Source: JAOBAU01 sp034667465 (GTDB lineage: Bacteria; Acidobacteriota; Thermoanaerobaculia; Gp7-AA8). Taken from it: a stretch of DNA of 64,000 nucleotides. Below are positions 6,929 to 15,428 of this stretch, piece by piece (the stretch's first letter is position 1; each line of letters opens with the position of its first letter). The notes under the pieces are model-generated. The model ran no database searches. It was not told the DNA's origin and saw only the letters and a list, made by a program, of their open reading frames with translations. The stretch lies in contig JAXDJV010000002.1 in the NCBI GenBank assembly GCA_034667465.1, forward strand, positions 620,001-684,000. Reading direction: 5' to 3'. A program made the translations under genes and the position numbers.

Positions 6929-8335
6929 ATGAAGCTCCGCTTCGCTCCGTCGCCCACCGGATTCCTGCACGTCGGCGGCGCTCGCACCGCAATCTTCAAT
7001 CTGCTGCACGCGCGCCGTTACGGCGGCACGTATCTGCTGCGCATTGAAGACACCGACGTCGAACGTTCGCGCCAGCATCACGCCGAGCAGATCGTCAGTT
7101 CGCTGACGTGGCTCGGCATCGAATGGGATGAAGGTCCGGTCTATCAAAGCGATCGACTCGATCGATATCGCGAGCGCGCAGCCGAGCTCGTCGAGCAGGA
7201 CAGGGCGTATCGCTGTTACTGCACGATCGAAGAGCTGGAAGCCGATCGCGCCGCCGCCGAAAAAGCCGGCAAGCAATGGCGCTACTCCGGTCGTTGCCGC
7301 ATCGCCTCGCAACTCGGCGACGAGCGTGATGGACCGCACGTGATTCGTTTCAAAGTGACGCCGGGACCGATTCACTTCCGCGATCTGATTCGCGGCGACG
7401 TCCACTTCGAAGGCGAGCTGCTCGACGATTTCGTGCTCCTTCGCTCCGACGACAATCCGACGTATCACCTCTCCGTCGTCGTCGATGACATCGACCTGGA
7501 AGTGACGCACGTCGCGCGCGGCGACGATCACCTGTCGAACACGCCGAAGCACATCCTGCTATTCCGCGCGTTCGGCGCCGACGTGCCGACGTTCGCGCAT
7601 CTGCCGCTGATCCTCGGCAGCGACAAGAAGCGTCTCAGCAAACGCACCGGCGCCACATCAGTCGAGGAGTATCGCGACCTCGGCATCGTCCCCGAGGCGC
7701 TCGTGAATTTCCTGACGCTGCTCGGCTGGTCGCCCGGCGGCGATCGCGAGTTGTTCACTGCCGACGAAGCATCCGAGATGTTCGATCTGTCGGATGTGAA
7801 CAAAGCGCCGGCGGTGTTCGATCCGGAGAAGCTGCTCTGGATGAACGGCCAGTACCTGATGCGAATGTCGGCCGACGATATCTATCCGCACCTCGTCCCG
7901 TTCCTCGGCGACGCTCCGCGTTCGCTCGATGAGCTGCGCGACGCGATCGAATTGAACAAGTCGCGCGGCCGGACGCTGCGCGACATCGCCGATTTGCTGC
8001 AGAGCTACACGATCGCCGATGAAGAGCTCGAGTACGACGCCGAGGCGTCGAAGAAACATCTGAAAGGCGACGACCTCGCGCAGCGGATGCGCGAGCTCCA
8101 CGCGGCGCTCGCAGCAGTCGAGCCGTTCGATGTGAACACGACCGAAGAAGCGCTGCGCCAGCTCGCGGAGTCACGCGGACTCGGCGCCGGAAAGCTCATC
8201 CATCCGCTGCGCCTCGCGCTCACCGGTCGCGGCTCGTCGCCGCCGATCTTCGACGTCGCGGTCGTGCTCGGAAAAGAAAAGTCGCTGCGACGTCTGCAGC
8301 GACTGATCGACAAGCTCGACTCTGCCGAGCGTTAA
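6929..8335 (+). CDS. gltX: Glutamate--tRNA ligase
   Basis: 468 residues. The class I synthetase HIGH-type motif appears as FAPSPTGFLHVGGARTA at the N-terminus and the KMSKS-type motif as DKKRLSKRTG about residue 235. IEDTD and the C-terminal anticodon-binding helical region are present. It charges tRNA-Glu (or Gln in the indirect pathway). The ATG at 6929 gives the standard MKLRFAPSPTG start. Its TAA overlaps the TAA of the converging iron permease gene in a TTAA palindrome. Confidence 0.96.
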   Translation: MKLRFAPSPTGFLHVGGARTAIFNLLHARRYGGTYLLRIEDTDVERSRQHHAEQIVSSLTWLGIEWDEGPVYQSDRLDRYRERAAELVEQDRAYRCYCTIEELEADRAAAEKAGKQWRYSGRCRIASQLGDERDGPHVIRFKVTPGPIHFRDLIRGDVHFEGELLDDFVLLRSDDNPTYHLSVVVDDIDLEVTHVARGDDHLSNTPKHILLFRAFGADVPTFAHLPLILGSDKKRLSKRTGATSVEEYRDLGIVPEALVNFLTLLGWSPGGDRELFTADEASEMFDLSDVNKAPAVFDPEKLLWMNGQYLMRMSADDIYPHLVPFLGDAPRSLDELRDAIELNKSRGRTLRDIADLLQSYTIADEELEYDAEASKKHLKGDDLAQRMRELHAALAAVEPFDVNTTEEALRQLAESRGLGAGKLIHPLRLALTGRGSSPPIFDVAVVLGKEKSLRRLQRLIDKLDSAER

Positions 8336-9093
8336 GTTGCGAGGTGTTCGCGTCCGAACCGATCTTTCATCGACGCGGCGAGCAGCCACACACCGCAAAC
8401 GCCGACCATCAGCAGCGAGAACCATTTCCCGTACAACCCTTCCGGTCCGTACGGTTCGGTCGCGTTGTGAATCGCTTCGCTCATCGGTCCGAGCACGCCG
8501 CCTTCGGAGAGCTCATGAACCGCGTAGAACGCGATCTGAACCGTGAAGAGCAGCAGGAAGAAGCCGGTCACCTGGAAGAAGCGTTTGACGTTGATGCGAT
8601 GGCCGAAATGCGCCCACGCCCACGACATCAGCGCGGCGGCGCCGAGGCCGATCGCGGAGCCGAGCATGAAGCGCGCGTTGTTGCGAACCTGGATGAGCAT
8701 GAGCGCCGCTTCCATCCCTTCGCGCGTGACCATGAAGAGTGTGAAGAGGAACGTGCCGGCGACGGCGAGGAAGCGCGACGTGTTCGATGAGTAAGAGTTG
8801 AGGCGCACTTCCATGTCGCGCTTGAGCGTCGGCGCGGTGCGCCAGACCTGCACGACGAAGCTCGCCACGAGCACCGCGGCGACGAGACCGAGGACCCCTT
8901 CCCACAGCGGTTTGTTGACGCTGGCGAGCAGCAGTCCGAGACCGACGCTGGCTGCGATCGAACAGGCCACGGCCCAGTAAACGGCGGGGCGCAGCGAGTC
9001 GCGGCCGGTCTTGCGCAGATACGTGAGGATGATCGCGACGGTGAGGAACGATTCGAATCCTTCGCGAAACAGAATCATGAGAGGTGTGAACAT
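8332..9093 (-). CDS. FTR1-family iron permease
   Basis: 253 residues with about seven hydrophobic segments. Two REGxE motifs are visible (REGFE at residues 10-14, and REGME in the fourth helix region), the iron-binding signature of FTR1/EfeU permeases. The start MFTPLMILFREGFESFLTV is fixed by the motif's position near the N-terminus. It lies 8 nt after a Fur-family regulator gene, so uptake is very probably iron-controlled. No EfeO/EfeB or multicopper oxidase partner is in the window. Confidence 0.92.
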   Translation of the reverse strand: MFTPLMILFREGFESFLTVAIILTYLRKTGRDSLRPAVYWAVACSIAASVGLGLLLASVNKPLWEGVLGLVAAVLVASFVVQVWRTAPTLKRDMEVRLNSYSSNTSRFLAVAGTFLFTLFMVTREGMEAALMLIQVRNNARFMLGSAIGLGAAALMSWAWAHFGHRINVKRFFQVTGFFLLLFTVQIAFYAVHELSEGGVLGPMSEAIHNATEPYGPEGLYGKWFSLLMVGVCGVWLLAASMKDRFGREHLAT

Positions 9094-9101
9094 TCGGGTC
9101 C

Positions 9102-9608
9102 CTATTTGCGGAGCTGCAATGCGCCGAGCTGAATCATCTTCACGCGGTCGGGCGCATCGGGAAGCTCCCCTTTTTTCGAGCACGCTTCGCAGATCCCGAG
9201 GATCTGCAGGTTGTGAAACGTCGGAGTGAAACGCTTGCGTTCGCAGATCTCGCGCTGGCGCGCTTCGAGCGCCGGATCGTGAAACTCGATCACCGCGCCG
9301 CAGGTCGTGCAGATGAGGTGATCGTGGTGCGAGTTTCCGGTGACGTGCTCGTAGTGGTAGTGGTCTTCGCCAAGATGAACGCGGCGAACCATGCCTGACT
9401 TGACCAGCAGCTCGAGCGTGCGGTAGATCGTGGCGCGCGAGATCTTCACGCTCTTCTCTTTCATCTTGAAGAGCAGCTCGTCGGCTTCGAAGTGATAGTG
9501 CGTCGCGAAGATCTCGCGAACGAGCGACGCGCGTTCGCTGGTGAGCTTCAATCCCTGTCCCTGAAGGAAGGTTTGGAAGCGACCGATTTCACGTTCGACG
9601 GCGGGCAT
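9102..9608 (-). CDS. Fur-family transcriptional regulator
   Basis: 168 residues. The N-terminal winged helix includes LKLTSERASLVREIF and the recognition helix region ISRATIYRTLELLVKSG. The metal-sensing domain has the His-rich HHDHLICTTCG and a second Cys pair (GICEACSKKG) near the C-terminus, i.e. the structural zinc CxxC pairs of Fur/PerR/Zur proteins. Co-transcription with FTR1 favours iron as the signal, although PerR-like sensing cannot be excluded from sequence alone. The palindrome at 9624-9640 is the likely operator. Confidence 0.9.
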   Translation of the reverse strand: MPAVEREIGRFQTFLQGQGLKLTSERASLVREIFATHYHFEADELLFKMKEKSVKISRATIYRTLELLVKSGMVRRVHLGEDHYHYEHVTGNSHHDHLICTTCGAVIEFHDPALEARQREICERKRFTPTFHNLQILGICEACSKKGELPDAPDRVKMIQLGALQLRK

Positions 9609-9623
9609 TTTGTCTATTTGCTC

Positions 9624-9640
9624 TTGAGACTCAGTCTCAA
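9624..9640 (-). promoter_or_regulatory. Putative Fur box in the fur-ftr1 promoter
   Basis: A perfect 8-1-8 inverted repeat, TTGAGACT C AGTCTCAA, 16 bp upstream of the fur start codon. It matches the outer half-site pattern TTGAGA...TCTCAA of many Fur operators and is the only long perfect palindrome in this intergenic region. Autoregulation of the fur-ftr1 operon is inferred. Confidence 0.75.
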
Positions 9641-9735
9641 CTGCCTGGTCAGTTTATGGAATGAACGGAAGGGAAGTCAAGGGAGCGCAGGGGTTCAGTG
9701 TGGAGTCGGCCGCTTCGGCCGACTCGAGAGCACAC

Positions 9736-12153
9736 TTACAGCCGCGTACGCGCCGCGGTCACCGCTTCGCGAATCGGCGGCTGACGTGGATCGATCGACA
9801 GCGACCGGTTCCAGTAATCGAGCGCACGCGCGTAGTCGTTCTTCTTCGCGTAGAAGATGCCGAGGTCGTTGAGGACGAGCGTCGACGACGGCTGGATGCC
9901 GAGTGCGCGCTCGAGCTCGGGAACGCCTTCCGTGAATCGATTCGCTTCGGCGAGTGCGGAGCCGAGGTTCGCGGCGATCTGCCATGACTGCGGGAACGTC
10001 GCCTTCCCTCTGTACAGCACCGCGATCGCGCGCGAGAGCATGTCGCGCGAACGATAGAGCGCCGCGAAGTCGACGAAGTACCGCTCCGCGTTCGGCAATC
10101 CCTTTTGCACGGCGGCCATGAACGTCTCATCCGCCGCGGTGTACTGCTGGCGATCGAACAGCGTCATCGCGAGATTCAGATACGCGGTCGGGCGATCAGG
10201 ATTCAGTTCGATCGCCTGCTGAAACGCTTCCGCCGCTTCCTTCAGCTTCGCTTTCCCGCGCAGCTCCACGCCGAGATTGTTGTAGTACGCGTACGCGCCC
10301 CAGCGTTCCGGCGCCAGCGGTTTCGCGGCGCGCTGCGGCTCGTCATCCTCGAGCACCGGCGTCATTACGCGCGCCGGATCGTTGAGGTGTCCGACGCTCT
10401 GCTGCGTGAGCTGATACTGCTTCGGATCGATGCGGACGTTTCCGTTTACAGGACGCGAGTTGACGAACTCACCGTAGCTGACGACGCGCACCGATTCGAT
10501 CGGCGAAACGTCTTTGAACGCCCATGTGATCGTGTTGCCCGGCATCTCCGGCGACTTCGGCAATCCGAGCAGCGTGAGCAGCGTCGGCGTAACGTCGTAG
10601 ACCGACATCGCATGCGCGGCGCGGGAGGGAACGACGTGCGCGCCGTACGCGATGAACACTCCGGGATTGCGATGATCGGAGAGCGTCGCGCCGCCTGCGG
10701 GCAGCGAGCGCGGACGATACTTTCCCCAGCGGAAACCGTGCGCGGAAACGAGCATCACCGTCGTGTCGGGCGGCAGCACCGACATCCATTCGCCGATGAG
10801 CCGATCGATCTCCGAGTAGTAGTTCGAGACCGCCGGCCAGTATTTGCGATAGCCGTCTTCGCTGATTCCTTCGCGATACGGCGGATGGAATGGAGAGAAG
10901 AGATGATTGACGGCGTCGGTGCCGTCGTACTCCATCATCAGCATCGCCGGCTGCGTCTGTTTGTAGAGGTCGATGGCGACGCGATGATCGGTCCACGTTT
11001 TCGCGAGGACCGTGCGCATGACGTTGATCGGATCGCTGGCGTCGCCGCTCTGCACGGCGCGATCGAACTCGGCCTGCGTAATGTTGAGAAAGCGCCGCGC
11101 CTGATCGAATCCGATCGTGCTGACCGGTACCGTGACCTGCGCCGCACGCGCCGAGTACTGCGCCGGCGCGATGGCGTTCGCGAGGAGATCGCCCGGCGTA
11201 TCGAAGACGACGCTCTCTCGCGTCGTCGGCGGCCAGGCAGTCCACCAGTTGACGATTTCCGTATTGCGATTGAACGCCTCGGCGATGTCCCACACCGCCG
11301 GCGTGCGGCGCGAGAAAGCGTCGACCGGCGAGTTGCGGCTGCGATCGATGAAGTCGATCACGCCGTGACGATCGGGAGCGACGCCGGTCGCGGCCGTCGT
11401 CCAGAGCAGCGGTGAGACAGTCGGCTGAATCGTCTGCACGGAAGCGCTCGTGCCGCCGTGAATGAGCGCTTTGATGTTCGGGAGTCGATCGTCGTCGGAG
11501 AGCTCGGAGAGCAGCTCCCAGTCGGCGCCATCGAGCGCGAAGATGGCGATCCGTCCTGGAACGCTGCGCGCGTCGCGACGCAGCTCGGCGCGCTTCGCGC
11601 GAAGGAGCGCTTCCTTGTCGGCGTCGAGTCGCGCGATCTCGAACGCGGTTACTTTCAGGCCGCTGCGCGCGAGATGCGCGGCGACCGTTTGCCGCAACGG
11701 ATCACGCTCCTGATTGAAGCGCGAGGTCGGCGACAGCAGCTCTTCGATCGGCACTTTCGTTGTGACGGCCGAAACGGCTTCGGAGACGCGCGTCCGGATC
11801 CACGCGCTCCAGCCGTCGTTGACGAGTCGCCGCGCGTCAGTGATCCGATTTCCGGGCGCGATGGCGAAGCGCAGCCGGTAGGTCATCGTGACCGGAACAT
11901 GCTCCTGTGATTCGATGCGAATCAGTCCGTCGCGTTGCGCGGAGCCTTCACGTTTTTCGAAGGTGAGGCGATAGAACTGGTGTGGCGGAAGGAAGGTGAT
12001 CCGCTGCTGGACGAGCCGCACCTGGCCGGTCGATTTGTCGACGCCGAAGATCAGCCACCGCGAGGAAGGGAGAAAGAGGCTGACGATGAGATACATCAAC
12101 AGCCCGGCGCCGGCGAAGAGCGTCACGGCATTCCAGAAGCGCGAACGAAACAT
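9736..12153 (-). CDS. Alkaline-phosphatase-superfamily phosphodiesterase with N-terminal SPFH-like and C-terminal TPR domains
   Basis: 805 residues. A membrane helix (about 6-26) is followed by an SPFH/band-7-like domain (about 40-190) containing RVSEAVSAVTT and the GLKVTAFEIARLD end. Next is a type I phosphodiesterase/nucleotide pyrophosphatase core with IFALDGADWELL (metal-ligand Asp, about 206-211), nucleophile region PTVSPLLWTTAATG, MMEYDGTDAVNH and LVSAHGF. TPR repeats run from about 615 to the end. It probably hydrolyses a phosphodiester or phosphonate on the outer face of the membrane; the substrate is unknown. The ATG at 12153 was chosen to begin just before the membrane helix. Confidence 0.82.
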   Translation of the reverse strand: MFRSRFWNAVTLFAGAGLLMYLIVSLFLPSSRWLIFGVDKSTGQVRLVQQRITFLPPHQFYRLTFEKREGSAQRDGLIRIESQEHVPVTMTYRLRFAIAPGNRITDARRLVNDGWSAWIRTRVSEAVSAVTTKVPIEELLSPTSRFNQERDPLRQTVAAHLARSGLKVTAFEIARLDADKEALLRAKRAELRRDARSVPGRIAIFALDGADWELLSELSDDDRLPNIKALIHGGTSASVQTIQPTVSPLLWTTAATGVAPDRHGVIDFIDRSRNSPVDAFSRRTPAVWDIAEAFNRNTEIVNWWTAWPPTTRESVVFDTPGDLLANAIAPAQYSARAAQVTVPVSTIGFDQARRFLNITQAEFDRAVQSGDASDPINVMRTVLAKTWTDHRVAIDLYKQTQPAMLMMEYDGTDAVNHLFSPFHPPYREGISEDGYRKYWPAVSNYYSEIDRLIGEWMSVLPPDTTVMLVSAHGFRWGKYRPRSLPAGGATLSDHRNPGVFIAYGAHVVPSRAAHAMSVYDVTPTLLTLLGLPKSPEMPGNTITWAFKDVSPIESVRVVSYGEFVNSRPVNGNVRIDPKQYQLTQQSVGHLNDPARVMTPVLEDDEPQRAAKPLAPERWGAYAYYNNLGVELRGKAKLKEAAEAFQQAIELNPDRPTAYLNLAMTLFDRQQYTAADETFMAAVQKGLPNAERYFVDFAALYRSRDMLSRAIAVLYRGKATFPQSWQIAANLGSALAEANRFTEGVPELERALGIQPSSTLVLNDLGIFYAKKNDYARALDYWNRSLSIDPRQPPIREAVTAARTRL

Positions 12154-12210
12154 ACGGTTGCGGCCTAATGCAGACAGGACGCCAGGCCGCAACGTGCGGC
12201 TTCGCTGGTT

Positions 12211-12308
12211 GGCATAGCCTGCACGACGTGCGGCTCCTTCGTGGTTGCTTTTCGGCGGTTGTTACGTGCAGCACCCACAAAGGAGCCTCACGTCGTGTCG
12301 GCTATGCC
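12211..12308. repeat. Long imperfect inverted repeat (39-bp arms)
   Basis: Left arm 12211-12249 begins GGCATAGCC and right arm 12270-12308 ends GGCTATGCC; they pair over 39 positions with a handful of mismatches and leave a 20-nt loop. It lies between two minus-strand genes (end of the 12334 gene, start of the phosphodiesterase gene) and is unrelated to repeat family A. It could act as a terminator or attenuator, or be a small non-autonomous element; there is no T-tract. Confidence 0.75.
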
Positions 12309-12333
12309 ATCAAAGGCAGCGGCGCCTCGCCGC

Positions 12334-13044
12334 TCACTTCTTCCGCTTGACCAGCTGCTTCACTTCATCATTCCCGATCGCGCTCTGGGCGGAAATGATC
12401 ACGGCCGCCGTCCCTTCACGGAACGCCGGGATCGTGCAGCGAACGGTCGCCGTTCCATCCGCGGCGGTCTTCCCCTTGAAGATCACGCGCGGCGGCTCGA
12501 TTGTCGAGATCACCTTCACTTCGATCGCCGCCGCGGCAATCGGATTCTGCGAAAGGCTCTTCTTCGTCGCCACGCGTAGCTCGACCGGCGAGCCGCTGTA
12601 GAACTCGACGGCGTTGAGCAGCGAGAGCTCGAGATGCTCGCTCTCCGCTTCCGACGCGAGGTAATCGATGATCACCTGATCGAGCGTCTTTTCTTCGCCG
12701 GGAAGCGCGGTGGCGATACCGGCCTCCGTGGTCGGCGGAATCATCTGACCGGAGATCGTCGGGCGCGGCGCCGCCACCTTCGTCGCATCGGCGGGACCAT
12801 CGAAGCGGCCGCGCTTGATCGCGGCGATCATCGTGCGGTGCTGCTGTTCCATCAGCCCGCCGATCCACTTCTCATCAATCCCGGTCTTCGCCTGCTCCGC
12901 GTACGACGTTTTTTTGGACGCCAGGATCTCGCCGCCGACATAGACAAGCGATTCGATGTACGGATTCTGCAGACCCTTGTCCTCGGTCTGTATGTGGTAC
13001 ACCTTCTCGTTGTGCTTTATGTCGGTGTTGAACCCGGTGATCAC
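12334..13044 (-). CDS. Conserved hypothetical protein with C-terminal Ig-like region
   Basis: 236 residues starting MITGFNTDIKHNEKVYHIQTE, a distinctive N-terminus. The middle (about 70-135) is Pro/Ala-rich and disordered-looking (KVAAPRPTISGQMIPP). The C-terminal ~95 residues alternate strands (VEFYSGSPVELRVATKK, GTATVRCTIPAFREGTAAV), suggesting an immunoglobulin-like or carboxypeptidase-regulatory-like sandwich. There is no signal peptide, so it is probably cytoplasmic. Function is unknown. The 141 bp upstream hold no other gene. Confidence 0.7.
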   Translation of the reverse strand: MITGFNTDIKHNEKVYHIQTEDKGLQNPYIESLVYVGGEILASKKTSYAEQAKTGIDEKWIGGLMEQQHRTMIAAIKRGRFDGPADATKVAAPRPTISGQMIPPTTEAGIATALPGEEKTLDQVIIDYLASEAESEHLELSLLNAVEFYSGSPVELRVATKKSLSQNPIAAAAIEVKVISTIEPPRVIFKGKTAADGTATVRCTIPAFREGTAAVIISAQSAIGNDEVKQLVKRKK

Positions 13045-13185
13045 GGGACAAAGCTCCGTCTCGCAGTGACTTGAGAGGGAGAGTTTATATCACGGCGGGT
13101 TTTTGACCCTGGCACCGCGAGAGAACTTGCAACGAACCGAAAGGTGCGCTGAGGCTGTGCCAACAAGCGCTGCGGGCCGTGCCCG

Positions 13186-14049
13186 CTAGTTTGAGTTCAG
13201 CCACGAGCGGAGATAGAGAATCTGCTCGCGGACGCGACGCGAATCGCCGGCGCCAGGCACCAGCGTGAGGTAGCGTTCGAGACAGCCGATCGCCTCGTGA
13301 TACGCATGAAGCTGCATCGCCAGCGCAGCGCGATCGCGCAGCTCGGCGGCGTCACGATCGTCGAGAATCAGCAGCCGATCGATCGACGCCGCGGCGCGCT
13401 CGATGTCGTGTCGCGCGAGATAGGCGGCCTTCAATTGAGCGAGCTCGCGCGCGAGGATCTCGCGTCGCGAGAACGAGCGGAGGTGATGTTCGCGCAGCCG
13501 CACGCCGCCGCCGTACAACGTGTCGAGCAATGTCTGAAGCTCGATTTTCGACAGCACGCGTCCGCCGTCGAACGGATCGACGACGACCTCTCCGAAGTCG
13601 CCGGTGAACTTCACGAGAAAGCGTCCGGGAAGCGCGACGCCGGAGACAGCCATCCCGATGCGTCGCGAGATCTCGATGTAAAGAATCGAGAGCGTGATCG
13701 GCAGTCCGGCGTGACGATCGAGCGTCTCGTTGAGCAGCGCGCTGCGCGGATCGTAGTAATCCTCGTCCTCGCCATGGAAACCTTCCTCTTCGAAGAGCAG
13801 GTGATTGACAGCGGCCACGATCCGGTCGATGTCGCGCGAACCTTCCACGCGATCGAGCACGACCCCGGTCCAGCTGTCGACCTGGTCGAGGTAGTGAGTG
13901 ATGTCGAGGCTCGGAAAATCTTCCTGTGCGATGACGAGCGATGCTTCGACGAGATCGAGCAGCGCATCGGGAACCTGCACGAGCTGCCGGAAACGCCGGC
14001 GTGCGAGCGCCGGATGCGTCAGTACACGTGCGGAATGCATCGTCATCAC
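13186..14049 (-). CDS. SirB1-family / transglutaminase-like protein with TPR-like C-terminus
   Basis: 287 residues. The SirB1/transglutaminase-like core is recognised by DPRSALLNETLDRHAGLPIT, LSILYIEISRRIGM, GVALPGRFLVKF and VVDPFDGGRVLS. A helical tail (about 200-287) carries TPR-like units that process AAASIDRLLIL and AYHEAIGCLERYLTL. No catalytic Cys is obvious in the core, so it may be a non-enzymatic scaffold, as proposed for relatives. Its start overlaps the thioesterase stop by 4 nt. Confidence 0.82.
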   Translation of the reverse strand: MMTMHSARVLTHPALARRRFRQLVQVPDALLDLVEASLVIAQEDFPSLDITHYLDQVDSWTGVVLDRVEGSRDIDRIVAAVNHLLFEEEGFHGEDEDYYDPRSALLNETLDRHAGLPITLSILYIEISRRIGMAVSGVALPGRFLVKFTGDFGEVVVDPFDGGRVLSKIELQTLLDTLYGGGVRLREHHLRSFSRREILARELAQLKAAYLARHDIERAAASIDRLLILDDRDAAELRDRAALAMQLHAYHEAIGCLERYLTLVPGAGDSRRVREQILYLRSWLNSN

Positions 14050-14483
14050 TCCCTTTGAAACTCCCTCACACGTCTCCGCAAGTCCTCGCTGATCGCGACT
14101 TTTGCTTTTGTTTTCCAGTCGTAGAGCACGACGACGACCCGGCCGGTCGCGGCGAGCTCGCTGTCCTTCGTCCGTCGAATCTCATAGACGAAATCGAAGG
14201 ACGTCGTGCGCAGCTCGGAGATGCGGACGAGGATCTCGATCGGCTCCATCGCGATCTGCGCGCGAAAGTCGCACTCCGCGCGCGCAACGATGAACGAGAT
14301 GTCGTGCGCACTGACGCCGCCGGCGATCTCGAACCAGAGACGCGTGCGCGCCCATTCGAAGAAGGTGAGATAGACGGCGTTGTTGACGTGGCCGAACGCG
14401 TCGAGGTCGCGAAAGAGCACGTCGTATGGGACGACGTACCAGCCGTCCTTCCACCCGCTCGTTGCGTGCCGCGGCTCGCTCAC
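14046..14483 (-). CDS. Acyl-CoA thioesterase, 4HBT/YbgC family
   Basis: 145 residues with the hotdog-fold signature: VLFRDLDAFGHVNNAVYLTFFEWART, where Asp and His of the DxxGHVNN motif are in place, and a second-half FVYEIRRTKDSELAATGRVV strand pair. It hydrolyses short or medium acyl-CoA thioesters. It sits directly downstream of the HMG-CoA lyase/biotin carrier pair, in line with branched-chain acyl-CoA turnover. Confidence 0.88.
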   Translation of the reverse strand: MSEPRHATSGWKDGWYVVPYDVLFRDLDAFGHVNNAVYLTFFEWARTRLWFEIAGGVSAHDISFIVARAECDFRAQIAMEPIEILVRISELRTTSFDFVYEIRRTKDSELAATGRVVVVLYDWKTKAKVAISEDLRRRVREFQRE

Positions 14484-14489
14484 GTCACT

Positions 14490-15428
14490 TCATTGTACGG
14501 TAGCGCTCTGCGTCGCCACCGGCATCGCGCGGCGCGTGCACGCCTGCAGGTACCGGCCGGGCAGCGGATGATCGAGATACGGTGCGATGATCGATGACGC
14601 GTCGACGAGCCGTTTCAGATCGACGCCGCTCTCGATTCCCATTCCGTCGAGCAGATAGATGAGATCTTCGGTCGCCATGTTTCCCGATGCGCCGGGCGCG
14701 TACGGACAGCCACCGAGTCCGCCGGCCGACGAATCGAACGTCGTGATTCCCATCTCCAGCGCGGCGAGCGTATTCGCGAGTGCGGTGCCGCGCGTGTCGT
14801 GGAAGTGCATCGCCAGCCGCTTCGGCGGAATGACCTGCAGCAGCATGCCGATCACGCCCTGAACCTGCATCGGCGTTCCGACGCCGATCGTGTCGCCGAC
14901 GGAGACTTCATAGCAGCCGAGGTCGAGAAGACGCGCGACGACTTCGAGAACTTTCTCGGGAGGGACTTCGCCTTCGTACGGACAGCCGAACGCGGTCGAG
15001 ACGTAGCCTCGCACGCGCATCCCTTCGCCGAGTGCGCGCGGCACGACCTGCGCGAAGTTCTCGAACGACTCGTCGATCGACATGTTGATGTTGCGCGTGT
15101 TGAACGACTCAGACGCCGCGGTGAAGATCGCGATCGACTTCACGCCGGCTTCGATGGCGCGCTCGAGTCCCTTCATGTTCGGGACGAGCACCGGATATTC
15201 GACGCCGGGATCTTTCGGGATGTCGCGGTAAACGTCGGCGCTGTCGGCCATCTGCGGCACCCACTTCGGACTGACGAACGCGCCTGCTTCGATGACACGC
15301 AAGCCGGCGTCGCCGAGCGCGGTGATGTAGTCGACCTTCGTCTGCGTCGGGATGGTGACTTTTTCGTTCTGCAGGCCGTCGCGCGGACCGACTTCGACGA
15401 CCTTCACGGATTCGACGGTGATCTTCAT
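14490..15428 (-). CDS. mvaB: Hydroxymethylglutaryl-CoA lyase
   Basis: 312 residues of the HMGL-like TIM-barrel family. Visible are the N-terminal VVEVGPRDGLQNE, the metal-site HFHDTRG and the signature loop GGLGGCPYAPGASGNMATED with its catalytic Cys. It splits HMG-CoA into acetoacetate and acetyl-CoA, the final step of leucine catabolism. It is translationally coupled to a biotin carrier protein (4-nt overlap), which supports a leucine/methylcrotonyl-CoA context, but the carboxylase subunits are not in this window. Confidence 0.93.
   Translation of the reverse strand: MKITVESVKVVEVGPRDGLQNEKVTIPTQTKVDYITALGDAGLRVIEAGAFVSPKWVPQMADSADVYRDIPKDPGVEYPVLVPNMKGLERAIEAGVKSIAIFTAASESFNTRNINMSIDESFENFAQVVPRALGEGMRVRGYVSTAFGCPYEGEVPPEKVLEVVARLLDLGCYEVSVGDTIGVGTPMQVQGVIGMLLQVIPPKRLAMHFHDTRGTALANTLAALEMGITTFDSSAGGLGGCPYAPGASGNMATEDLIYLLDGMGIESGVDLKRLVDASSIIAPYLDHPLPGRYLQACTRRAMPVATQSATVQ

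Noticed and set aside
6476..7552. 358-codon minus-strand frame across gltX
   Set aside because: Only the last 134 codons form the prepilin-like gene; the rest is antisense to gltX.
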